A stretch of DNA of 9,641 nucleotides from an uncultured Clostridia bacterium (GCA_947629855.1 CANRFI010000041.1:1-9641); one strand, 5' to 3'; positions 1-6,478 are shown, counted from the stretch's first letter. Notes: generated by a model from the letters alone, not told the origin. Numbers and translations are program-made.

Positions 1-645
1 TATATTGGAATAAGAAGTCCAGATAAAAACGGAAATATCTATGGTAGATGTCAAAGATATGGAAGGTTTGGAAAATTTGATGTATGTTCACCACACAATT
101 TTAATTATCAAGTTTTTGAAGAACAAATGTTAGAAGTTTTACGAGAAGTTTGTAAAGTTTATACCAATACAAAAAAACTAGAAGAAATTGCAAAACAATC
201 GAAATCAAAACAGTCTGAAGAATTTAATATAAAGAAGCAGATAGACTCTTTCAAAGAGACAATCGAAAAAGAAACTAGAAAGCTCGAAGTAATGTATGAT
301 GATAGACTTGCAGGAATTATTACACTTGATGAATATATGAAAAATGCAAATAGAATAAAAGAAACTATTAAAGGCTATGAACAAAACATCAAAGAGTTAG
401 AACAACAACTATCTGGAGAAGATGATAAAACAAAAAGTGAAAGTAGATTAAATAATTTGATAGAAGAATTTTTAAGTATGGAAAAACCAACAAAAGAAAT
501 AATTAGAGAATTTATAGAAAAAATTGAAATTCATAGTGACAAGCAAGTTGATGTTTATTTCAACTTTAAACCACTACAAGAAGTCAATAATAATTTAAAT
601 AAGTTTATATGTGCTAGAAAGAATTATGAGAAAAAGGTAGGATAG
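1..645 (+). CDS. Large serine recombinase, C-terminal part (5' end outside window)
   Basis: The reading frame is open from base 1, so the N-terminal catalytic (resolvase) domain lies to the left of the window. What is visible matches the tail of large serine recombinases (integrase/transposase class that cuts and rejoins DNA at att sites). First comes the second half of a zinc beta-ribbon: Cys at visible residues 17 and 29, then SPHNF and a 'vfEeqmLevLrevc' helix. Next is a long charged coiled coil (about visible residues 55-155), rich in Lys and Glu. It ends with the usual module: 'PTKEIIREFIEKIEIH', then a short strand 'VDVYFNFKP'. The apparent ATG at 127 is internal to the domain and is not a real start. 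The stop codon lies within about 20 bases of sequence coding for a GH94 enzyme, which fits a recombinase gene at the extreme end of an integrated element. Family assignment is confident; whether the full protein is intact cannot be seen here. Confidence 0.88.
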   Translation, partial: YIGIRSPDKNGNIYGRCQRYGRFGKFDVCSPHNFNYQVFEEQMLEVLREVCKVYTNTKKLEEIAKQSKSKQSEEFNIKKQIDSFKETIEKETRKLEVMYDDRLAGIITLDEYMKNANRIKETIKGYEQNIKELEQQLSGEDDKTKSESRLNNLIEEFLSMEKPTKEIIREFIEKIEIHSDKQVDVYFNFKPLQEVNNNLNKFICARKNYEKKVG

Positions 646-690
646 AAAAAATGTCCACAACTGCAATACACTCATAGTGCAATATGGGTT
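640..690. other. Probable element/host junction (attachment site region)
   Basis: Recombinase coding sequence stops at 643-645. From about 664 the sequence encodes QYTHSAIW, a highly conserved stretch of GH94 cyclic-glucan synthase/phosphorylase enzymes, with no start codon or ribosome binding site between them. The switch from one gene to the middle of another must lie between about 646 and 666. A 7-base direct repeat, TGCAATA, occurs at 662-668 and 678-684; it may be chance. The junction is seen in the sequence. Calling it an att site is inference from the neighbouring serine recombinase. The exact core cannot be set without the left end of the element. Confidence 0.6.
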
Positions 691-1161
691 ATTATAGCAG
701 AAGCAATGCTTGGATTTGGTGATAAAGCAACTGAACTATATAGAATGATTAATCCAATTGAGCATAGCAGAACAAAAGAAGCAAGTCAAAAATATAAGGT
801 AGAACCATATGTTATACCAGCTGATATTTATGGAAGTGGAAATTTAGCAGGTAGAGGTGGATGGACTTGGTATACAGGTTCAAGCAGTTGGTATTATAAA
901 GCAGGAATTGAAAATTTACTAGGATTAAAAATAGAAGCAGGATATTTAAAAATAGCTCCTTGTATTCCATCTACTTGGAAAGAATACCAAATAAAATATC
1001 ATTGGAAAGAAAGCTTTTATAATATTCAAATTAAAAATCCAAACGGAAAGAATTGTTTTGAAGAAGGCACAAGCAAAGTTTTATTAAATGGTAATGAAGT
1101 AGAAAATTATATTAAATTAGATGGTAGCAGAAGTAATTATGAAATAGAAGTTATATTATAA
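652..1161 (+). pseudogene. C-terminal remnant of a GH94 / cyclic beta-1,2-glucan synthase-type enzyme
   Basis: The frame starting inside the junction reads QYTHSAIW, then AEAMLGFGDKA, INPIEHSRT, KVEPYVIPADIYG, RGGWTWYTGSSSW, IAPCIPSTWKEY and a final beta-rich tail. This order is characteristic of the C-terminal end of glycoside hydrolase family 94 phosphorylases, and best fits the GH94 module of cyclic beta-1,2-glucan synthases (NdvB/Cgs type). Those are very large proteins; only about 165 residues remain here. The catalytic half of the (alpha/alpha)6 barrel, with its general acid Asp, is missing, so this piece cannot be an enzyme by itself. The first Met in frame (706) lies within the conserved domain and has no ribosome binding site, so it is not a genuine start. 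The retained part shows no frameshift and strong conservation, which suggests recent disruption, or a gene that is whole when the element excises. The 5' part is expected on the far side of the element. Confidence 0.82.
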
Positions 1162-1172
1162 AATAAAAGTGT

Positions 1173-1250
1173 GCGAATAGCATAAAAAATTTACCAAAAG
1201 TATTGAAAATAAAAAATACTTATAGTACAATTTTAATATATGCTATTCGC
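1173..1250. repeat. 12-bp perfect inverted repeat with nested hairpin; possible terminator
   Basis: GCGAATAGCATA (1173-1184) is perfectly repeated in inverted form as TATGCTATTCGC (1239-1250), followed by TATTTTTATA. Inside the 54-base interval is a second inverted repeat, AAGTATT (1198-1204) and AATACTT (1215-1221). The structure starts 11 bases after the GH94 stop codon, so it may be the original terminator of that gene, although the T-tract is weak and the loop is long. A small mobile repeat with terminal inverted repeats is the alternative. Confidence 0.5.
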
Positions 1251-1338
1251 TATTTTTATAAATAAAGGTTCTTAATAAAGAATACTATTTATAAAAATGG
1301 AAATAATGTAGATAATAAAAAAAACAAATATCAAAACT

Positions 1339-1345
1339 AAGGAGG
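1339..1345 (+). promoter_or_regulatory. Strong ribosome binding site of the prepilin-leader gene
   Basis: AAGGAGG, a perfect anti-Shine-Dalgarno match, ends 12 bases before ATG 1358. The spacing is slightly long, but no better start lies closer. I see no convincing -35/-10 pair between 1251 and 1338, only AT-rich candidates. Confidence 0.75.
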
Positions 1346-1357
1346 AATATAAGAAAA

Positions 1358-2536
1358 ATGGAAAAATTAAATGTAAAAACAAAACAAAAAACTAATAAGG
1401 GTATTACACTAATAGCATTAGTAATAACAATAATTGTACTTTTAATTTTAGCAGCAGTATCAATTGCAACCTTAACTGGAGAAAATGGGATATTAACAAA
1501 AACAAATCAAGCAAAAGAGCAAACAGAAAAAGCAACAGCAGAAGAAAAAAGACAGCTTACAATAGCTGAAGCAGCAATGAATTTTGAAAACACGAAATAT
1601 ACTGATAAGAGTGGAACTGGAACTGAAATAATAATACCAGCAGGGTTTGCTGTGAGTCAAGTAGAAGGAGAAAATACTATTGATGATGGATTAGTAATAA
1701 TAGATAGTAAAGGAAATGAATTTGTTTGGATTGAAGTTCCTCAAAATACAAATATTTACCAATTAACTGGCTTAGGAAAAAATAAACTTTTAGAAGAAGA
1801 TTATACTAATATAGAAAAAGATTTACAAAATTATGCGAGTGGATTTAGGGATAGTGATTTTTATGATATGTGGTCTTCAAGCTTTAAAATAGGAATAGAT
1901 GAGTATAATAATTTAAAAAATAAAATGTTATCATATATTTATAAAAATGGTGGATTTTGGTTTGGAAGATATGAAGCTGGGACATCTGAAGATATAGAAG
2001 AGTATACAACAGATATGAATATAACTTTATTTTCAAAACAAAATCAGTATACTTTAGGAAATTTAACTTATCCAGATGCTTTTGAATTATCTTTAAATAT
2101 GTATAACGGAAGTTGTACTAGCACCTTACCTTTTGGCTTACAATGGGATTTAATGTTAAGATTTATAGAGGAAAAACAAGTTGCAAAAAAAGGTGAAGAT
2201 TATAGAGATACTATACACAAACTTTTAACTGAAGATAGTAATAGCATAGGAAATTATGGAGTATCAGAATTTTATTTAGATAGAGGAAAATATAAAAAAT
2301 GGGAAAATTATGTTTTAGATGAAGATTGGAAGGAGTTTGATTTTAGTATTGATAATTATGTAGAAAACAAATTGAAAAAATCTCAAGATACGAACGGTTA
2401 TGGAATATTATATACTACTGGAGCATCAGATAATAATTCCTTAGAAAATATATTTGATTTTGCTGGTAATGTGTGGGAATATACATGTGAGCAGTGGGGA
2501 CCACATAGAGGTGGAAGTTGTACTGGAAGTCGGTAA
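1358..2536 (+). pseudogene. Prepilin-leader protein with FGE/SUMF1-like (C-type lectin fold) domain, frameshifted near its C-terminus
   Basis: The N-terminus has a type IV prepilin-like signal: Lys-rich residues 1-14, Gly15, then ITLIALVITIIVLLILA as the membrane helix (about 16-38). The glutamate normally at +5 of mature pilins is Ala, so processing by a prepilin peptidase is plausible but a classical pilin is not implied. Residues 45-75 are a helical linker. From about 121 a formylglycine-generating-enzyme-like domain appears: EFVWIEVP, GGFWFGRYEAG (198-208), LPFGLQWDLML (257-267), FDFAGNVWEYT (366-376), HRGGSC (383-388). The frame then hits a stop at 2534-2536. The missing end lies in the next frame from 2532 to the stop at 2619-2621 and finishes with GWGFRVCMFQ, the expected 'GFRV' end. 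Removing one base (C2531) would restore a 420-residue protein. Domain members fused to prepilin leaders are probably surface-displayed binding proteins rather than sulfatase-activating enzymes. Broken gene or sequencing error; I cannot decide between them. Confidence 0.8.
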
Positions 2537-2621
2537 AGATTGCCCATCAAATTACTGGGGAGGTGTTGCAGCTTCAGGTAAAAGCCCTGGATGGGGATTT
2601 AGAGTATGTATGTTTCAATAA
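2532..2621 (+). pseudogene. Out-of-frame C-terminal end of the FGE-like protein
   Basis: Read from 2532, the codons give GKDCPSNYWGG, then VAASGKSPGWGFRVCMFQ and stop TAA at 2619-2621. This is the ending expected of an FGE/C-type lectin-like domain after the RGGS motif. It directly continues the upstream gene, whose own frame stops at 2534-2536. There is no start codon or ribosome binding site, so it is not a separate gene. Confidence 0.8.
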
Positions 2622-2692
2622 TATTATTTTTAGCACAAAATTATAAAGCTTTTTACAACTAGAAACCAAATAAGCATTAACATATAAATAGT

Positions 2693-2745
2693 AAAATTTT
2701 CTGATTGTTAGCATATTAATATAAATACAATCAGAAATTTTTTTT
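2693..2745 (+). terminator. Rho-independent terminator of the FGE-like gene
   Basis: AAAATTTTCTGATTGT (2693-2708) pairs with ACAATCAGAAATTTTT (2727-2742) with one mismatch and an 18-base loop. A run of eight T (2738-2745) overlaps the outer stem. It lies about 70 bases after the restored stop codon at 2621. Confidence 0.72.
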
Positions 2746-2770
2746 ATTGTAAATACTAAAATAAGAACTA

Positions 2771-2799
2771 TTGACATTTCTATCAAAAGGTATTAACAT
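2771..2799 (+). promoter_or_regulatory. Possible sigma-A promoter of the former Sir2 gene
   Basis: TTGACA (2771-2776) is a perfect -35 box. At 17-base spacing the -10 is TAACAT (2794-2799), matching 4 of 6 consensus bases. It sits directly in front of the Sir2 remnant, and the space for a ribosome binding site and start codon has been lost. It may be a leftover of the original gene or chance in AT-rich DNA. Confidence 0.35.
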
Positions 2800-3143
2800 A
2801 AACATATAATTACAGGAGTATCAACAGAAAGTGGAATTCCTGATTTTAGAAGTAAAGATGGTCTATACAATCAAAAATATAAATATCCTCCAGAAGAAAT
2901 ATTAAGTCATAGTTTTTTTATAAATAATACAGAAGAATTTTATAAATTTTATAAGGAAAAAATGAATAAGCAAATACATTAATCGTTGCAGGAACATCTT
3001 TAACAGTATATCCAGCAAGTGGATTAATAAATTATTTTAGAGGAAGAAACCTGGTATTAATAAATAGAGATAGTACGCCTTATGATAGTAAAGCAAATTT
3101 AGTAATAAATGAAAATCTAGGAAAAATATTCAAAATAATCTAA
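2800..3143 (+). pseudogene. Decayed Sir2-family NAD-dependent protein deacylase
   Basis: Two pieces of a sirtuin are readable in different frames. The first (from about 2800, stop 2980-2982) gives IITGVSTESGIPDFRSKDG, then the PPEEILSHSFF and EEFYKFYKEKM segments, i.e. the NAD-binding N-terminal part. The usual TGAGVST has lost two residues (TGVST). The second (about 2970 to the stop at 3141-3143) gives ANTLIVAGTSLTVYPASG, YFRGRNLVLINRDSTPYDSK and a C-terminal tail, i.e. the last Rossmann-fold strands. The roughly 110-120 residues expected between them are deleted, including the QNID motif, catalytic His and zinc-binding cysteines, and the joint is out of frame. The start region is also missing, with an in-frame stop at 2794-2796. 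About 113 codons remain of an expected 240 or so. The remnants are still highly recognisable, so the decay is probably fairly recent. Family identity is confident; function is lost. Confidence 0.9.
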
Positions 3144-3160
3144 AATATATCAATATAATA

Positions 3161-3190
3161 TTGACGTAATACCTTGTAAAATGGTATAAT
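3161..3190 (+). promoter_or_regulatory. Strong extended -10 sigma-A promoter
   Basis: TTGACG (3161-3166), an 18-base spacer and a perfect TATAAT (3185-3190), preceded by TG at 3182-3183 (extended -10, TGGTATAAT). Transcription should start near 3197, giving a short leader of about 20 bases before the gene at 3219. Confidence 0.8.
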
Positions 3191-3203
3191 ATAGATATTA
3201 AAA

Positions 3204-3212
3204 AGAGGGGGG
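3204..3212 (+). promoter_or_regulatory. Ribosome binding site with a six-G run
   Basis: AGAGGGGGG ends six bases before ATG 3219. The six consecutive G residues are unusual in such AT-rich DNA. Slippage in this run could change translation efficiency. Confidence 0.6.
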
Positions 3213-3218
3213 AAAAAT

Positions 3219-5522
3219 ATGAAAAAATTTTTAATAAGTCTATTTTGCAAAAAATCAGCCTTAGTAATTACTACTATATGTGCATCTGCAACTATAGCAA
3301 CTACTGCTGTTGTTATACCAAATTGCTTATCTAGTAAAGATGAAAAATTAGAAGATGTTGTAGTAGGAGAAAGTACAAAACAATTACAAAACAAAATGGA
3401 TGCTGAAAATAAAGAAGAGTCATATACTGAAGATGAAGTTACTACTTTAGAAACAGCTTCAAACGAAGATAAACAAATTGGTGTAATAGTAGATTCTCAA
3501 TCATATGAAAGCTCTGAAACAAAAAATTTAGCAAACGAAAAAGAGCAAGAAACAACAAAGCCAAAAGCACAAACACAAGTAGCTCCAACAACTTCAAAAA
3601 CTGAAGAACAAAAAGAACCAGAAACACAAGTACCAGCAGTTTCAAGCAAAACTGAAGTTAAAGAAGAAAAAGAGCCAGAAACAACAGAGCCAAAAGAACA
3701 AACACAAGTATCTTCAACAACACCAAAAGCTGAAGAAAAACAAGAAACAGAAGTAACAAAACCAGAAGAAAAAACACCAACAACTTCAACAGCATCAAAA
3801 GCTGAAGAAGAAAAAGAGCCAGAAACAACAGAGCCAAAAGAACAAGCATCAGTAGCTTCAGCAACACCAAAAGTTGAAGAAGAATCAAAAACAACAGAGA
3901 CTAAAAAAGAAGAGCCAAAAGCTTCAGAAACACAAGAAGCTGAAGAAAAGCAAAAAACAGAAGTAACAAAACCAGAAGAAAAAACACCAACAACTTCAAC
4001 AGCACCAAAAGCTGAAGAAGAAAAAGAGCCAGAAGCAACAGAGCCAAAAGAGCAAACACCAGTAGTTTCAGAAGCTAAAGAAAATCAAGAGAAAAAGGAA
4101 ACAGAAACTAAAAAAGAAGAAACACCAAAAGCTCCAGCAACACAAGAAGTTGAGCAACAAAAATCAGAATCAGAAGAAGTAGAGCCAGAAAAACAAACAC
4201 CAACAGTTTCAAATAAATCTGAAACTGAGACAAAAGAACCAGAGGCAACACCAAGTACATCTAAATCTGAAGAAGAAGCTCAACAAAATGAAGAATTAAT
4301 TACAAAAATTCAAAAAGCTGTTGAAAAAACAAAAAATGCTGACAGTGCTTACCTTACAAAATACAGAACAAGTATATACCCAGAAAATTCAAAAATAAAA
4401 TATAATAAAAGTCAAAACAGAAGATTGTATATAGATGGAGATGTTGAAGAATATCTAGAAGGTTTCCCAGGAAGATATACAACTGAATTTAACGCTAGCA
4501 GATATTATTATCAAACATATTGGAGAAAAAATCAAGAAACAAATCAATGGGAAAAACGAGGTACTATACATTCATCATTTGGTATTAGTGAACTAGGATA
4601 TTTCAGAAAAATAAAATCAGTTGAAAAATTAAACATAGAGAGATGTCCATTTGAAGTTTATGTTGTAACACTTGATAAAGATTCTGCAAACGTAGCAGGA
4701 GAAAATTTACTTAATACTCCAAATATGTTTAAAACAGATATAACACTTACTGTTATGATTGATCATGATGGATATATTAGAAGTATTGATTGCAATTGGA
4801 CAAAAGATGTTTTAAACAATCCTAGTCTAGGACCTGTAATTATGACAATCCATATAGGAGACTTAAATACAACTAAAGTTGATAAACCTAAAGATTTAAA
4901 AGAAGAACCAGTTAATAACCAAGATACAAGAAATGAATTAACACCAAACAAAAAAGAAGTAATAAAAAGTAGCATTTATGAAGCTTACAAAAAAACATAT
5001 AATGCAAATTCTGCAACATATAATTTAAATGGTAAAGAAGTTAAATATGACATAAAAAGTAATTCTGCTTTAATGGAAAATACTGATGGAACAACAACAT
5101 ATTATAAAGGTACTGACAATAAATATGTAGATCATAACTATGTAACACCAGAATTTCATCAAGACAGTTGGACTAAAGCAAAAGATTCAGAAGTTTGGAA
5201 AGAAAATGTAAAAAAACATACATGCTTTATTCCAAGAGAACTATCTTTCTTAAATATCATTTTTGATGTTAAAAAAGTAGAAGAATCAGAGAATATGACA
5301 ACATATACTATTGAAGTATTAAAACAATATGCAAATAATGCTTATAGTTATTCTAATAATACATCTGATAATAAATTTAATTCAAATATAACATTTACTG
5401 TAAGCATAGACAAAGAAGGATACATTAGAGAAATACACATTGACAGTGAAGGATATAAAGTAGATTTAGTTATAAGTGATATTAATAATACTAATGTAGA
5501 AAGACCAGAAGGCATTAAATAA
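3219..5522 (+). CDS. Putative envelope-anchored protein with Glu/Lys/Pro/Thr repeat stalk and two related C-terminal domains
   Basis: I do not recognise a named family. A Lys-bearing N-terminus (MKKFLISLFCKK) is followed by a hydrophobic stretch at about residues 13-34. This is either an uncleaved membrane anchor or a signal peptide; Cys36 in IPNC is not a good lipobox. Residues about 95-355 are low-complexity, built from repeated EEKEPETTEPKEQ and EVTKPEEKTPTTST units, and probably form an extended, cell-wall-spanning stalk. Two globular segments follow, about 359-556 and 576-764. They look like diverged copies: each opens with a helix ending in NADSA/NANSA, has a similar strand pair (ITLTVMIDHDGYIRSI at 508-523, ITFTVSIDKEGYIREI at 724-739), and closes with GDLNTTKVDKPKDLK or SDINNTNVERPEGIK. 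The all-beta pattern with a leading helix recalls LolA/LprG-like or other lipoprotein beta-sheet domains, but that is a guess. There is no LPXTG sorting signal. The gene has its own promoter and terminator, so it is probably monocistronic. Confidence 0.85.
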   Translation: MKKFLISLFCKKSALVITTICASATIATTAVVIPNCLSSKDEKLEDVVVGESTKQLQNKMDAENKEESYTEDEVTTLETASNEDKQIGVIVDSQSYESSETKNLANEKEQETTKPKAQTQVAPTTSKTEEQKEPETQVPAVSSKTEVKEEKEPETTEPKEQTQVSSTTPKAEEKQETEVTKPEEKTPTTSTASKAEEEKEPETTEPKEQASVASATPKVEEESKTTETKKEEPKASETQEAEEKQKTEVTKPEEKTPTTSTAPKAEEEKEPEATEPKEQTPVVSEAKENQEKKETETKKEETPKAPATQEVEQQKSESEEVEPEKQTPTVSNKSETETKEPEATPSTSKSEEEAQQNEELITKIQKAVEKTKNADSAYLTKYRTSIYPENSKIKYNKSQNRRLYIDGDVEEYLEGFPGRYTTEFNASRYYYQTYWRKNQETNQWEKRGTIHSSFGISELGYFRKIKSVEKLNIERCPFEVYVVTLDKDSANVAGENLLNTPNMFKTDITLTVMIDHDGYIRSIDCNWTKDVLNNPSLGPVIMTIHIGDLNTTKVDKPKDLKEEPVNNQDTRNELTPNKKEVIKSSIYEAYKKTYNANSATYNLNGKEVKYDIKSNSALMENTDGTTTYYKGTDNKYVDHNYVTPEFHQDSWTKAKDSEVWKENVKKHTCFIPRELSFLNIIFDVKKVEESENMTTYTIEVLKQYANNAYSYSNNTSDNKFNSNITFTVSIDKEGYIREIHIDSEGYKVDLVISDINNTNVERPEGIK
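3751..4050 (+). repeat. Long near-identical direct repeats in the stalk-coding region
   Basis: Bases 3751-3840 recur at 3961-4050 with only two visible differences, a period of 210 bases (70 codons). Weaker similarity extends on both sides. A shorter core starting AGAGCCAGAA occurs at 3671, 3815 and 4025, so the array is built from modules of 48 and 70 codons. All periods are multiples of three, so gain or loss of units would keep the frame and change the stalk length. Confidence 0.8.
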
Positions 5523-5543
5523 GCTTATAAATTTAATTATTAT

Positions 5544-5578
5544 AAAATGACATATTAAATAATTAATATGTCATTTTT
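5544..5578. terminator. Bidirectional rho-independent terminator between convergent genes
   Basis: A perfect 15-bp stem: AAAATGACATATTAA (5544-5558) pairs with TTAATATGTCATTTT (5563-5577) around a 4-base loop. T-tracts are present on the plus strand (5574-5578) and, as the A-run at 5544-5547, on the minus strand. It lies 21 bases after the plus-strand stop and about 35 bases after the minus-strand stop at 5613, so it can serve both genes. Confidence 0.85.
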
Positions 5579-5612
5579 GTATGGTATTATATAATAAAAA
5601 TACATAAATATA

Positions 5613-6299
5613 TTATTCAACCGAATCAGCATCTTCTTGGGAAATATAGCCATATTCTACCATTTTATTTAAAACGTGTTCCTGCCTTTTTTTTGCCAAA
5701 TCTGGATTTACTGTAGGAGAATAAACAGAAGGAGCATTTGGTATTCCTGCAAGCATAGAAGCTTCTGACAAAGTTAAATCCTTAGGTTCTTTATTAAAAT
5801 ATCCTTTACTAGCATCATAAATACAATAATATCCATCTCCAAAATAGGAAGAATTAACATATATAGCAAGGATTTCATCTTTGCTATAATTTTTTTCTAA
5901 ATCATGAGCAGCAAAAATTTCACCTAATTTTCTTATAATAGTTTGATCTTGATTAAAAATCACATTTTTAGCAACTTGTTGAGTAATAGTACTTCCACCT
6001 TCATCAAATTTTCTATCTCTTATATTTGTAAAAAGAGCTCTTGCAATGCCAATTGGATCAATTGCACCATGTTCATAAAATCTATGATCTTCAACAGCAA
6101 TAACAGCATTAATATAAACTTCAGGTAGTTCTTCGAAAGACATATAATTTTCTTTATTTGTTATTTCTTCTACTCGAGTAAGCAAAGGTTTTTCCTTTAA
6201 AGTATTTGCATAATAACTATAACCTATGATAAATGCAACAATGAAAACAACAATTAATATTAAAAGAAATATAATTAATAATTTTCTAAATAATTTCAT
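5613..6299 (-). CDS. Monofunctional peptidoglycan glycosyltransferase (GT51)
   Basis: Membrane-anchored enzyme that polymerises lipid II into glycan strands outside the cytoplasmic membrane. Taking ATG at 6299 gives 228 residues. This start is preferred over an upstream Met at 6332 because AAGAGG (6305-6310, minus strand) lies five bases before it and the sequence MKLFRKLL then leads straight into the membrane helix (about 6-27). The GT51 motifs follow in order: VEDHRFYEHGAID (69-81, with the catalytic Glu70 of the EDxxFxxHxG motif), GGSTITQQVAKN (101-112), RKLGE (123-127, whose Glu aligns with the second conserved glutamate), LEKNYSKDEILAIYVNSSYFG (starts at 134), KDLTLSEASMLAGIPNAP (173-190). 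The chain ends shortly after the GT51 domain with no transpeptidase module, as in monofunctional (MgtA/SgtB-like) enzymes. It is convergent with the gene to its left and divergent from the dap operon, which supplies the meso-diaminopimelate found in its substrate. The family call is secure. Confidence 0.93.
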   Translation of the reverse strand: MKLFRKLLIIFLLILIVVFIVAFIIGYSYYANTLKEKPLLTRVEEITNKENYMSFEELPEVYINAVIAVEDHRFYEHGAIDPIGIARALFTNIRDRKFDEGGSTITQQVAKNVIFNQDQTIIRKLGEIFAAHDLEKNYSKDEILAIYVNSSYFGDGYYCIYDASKGYFNKEPKDLTLSEASMLAGIPNAPSVYSPTVNPDLAKKRQEHVLNKMVEYGYISQEDADSVE

Positions 6300-6320
6300 A
6301 AAAACCTCTTTTCTGTAACT

Positions 6321-6348
6321 ATTATATAACAAAATGTTAAATAATCAA
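6321..6348 (-). promoter_or_regulatory. Promoter of the GT51 gene
   Basis: On the minus strand a perfect TATAAT (6326 to 6321) has TTGATT (6348 to 6343) upstream with a 16-base spacer. It is placed about 20 bases before the ribosome binding site of the GT51 gene. Confidence 0.6.
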
Positions 6349-6385
6349 ATAAAATTAATAAAAAATTAATAAAACAAATGTACTC

Positions 6386-6414
6386 TTTACAAAAGAAAAG
6401 TCATATGATAAAAT
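6386..6414 (+). promoter_or_regulatory. Promoter of the dapF-dapL operon
   Basis: TTTACA (6386-6391), a 17-base spacer and TAAAAT (6409-6414), with an extended -10 TG at 6406-6407. Start of transcription would be near 6421, leaving a leader of only about 58 bases, with no room for a lysine riboswitch. Confidence 0.7.
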
Positions 6415-6478
6415 AGCAATCAATAAGATATAACTATATTTTATTTATAAGTTAAGTACCTAAAAGAAGGTGGAAAAT

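Noticed and set aside
127..645. A separate 172-residue coiled-coil gene
   Set aside because: The frame is open to base 1, and the upstream codons encode the zinc-ribbon part of a large serine recombinase.
706..1161. An independent small gene starting at ATG 706
   Set aside because: The in-frame sequence upstream of 706 (back to about 664) is still conserved GH94 protein and there is no ribosome binding site, so it is a gene fragment.
2574..2786. Minus-strand reading frame of 70 codons
   Set aside because: It overlaps the terminator and the frameshifted end of the FGE-like gene, and shows no domain or start signal.
3219..3330. Lipoprotein signal with Cys36
   Set aside because: The residues before the cysteine (IPN) do not fit a lipobox, so only a membrane anchor or ordinary signal peptide is supported.
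3442..3894. Two minus-strand reading frames rich in Leu
   Set aside because: They are the reverse complement of the Glu/Lys/Pro repeat region of the plus-strand gene; low-complexity Leu strings without ribosome binding sites or domains.
3671..4070. CRISPR-like array
   Set aside because: The repeats are in-frame coding units of 48-70 codons with no unique spacers and no cas genes.
6415..6478. Lysine riboswitch before dapF
   Set aside because: The leader after the predicted promoter is only about 58 bases and shows just a weak hairpin, far too short for the lysine riboswitch.
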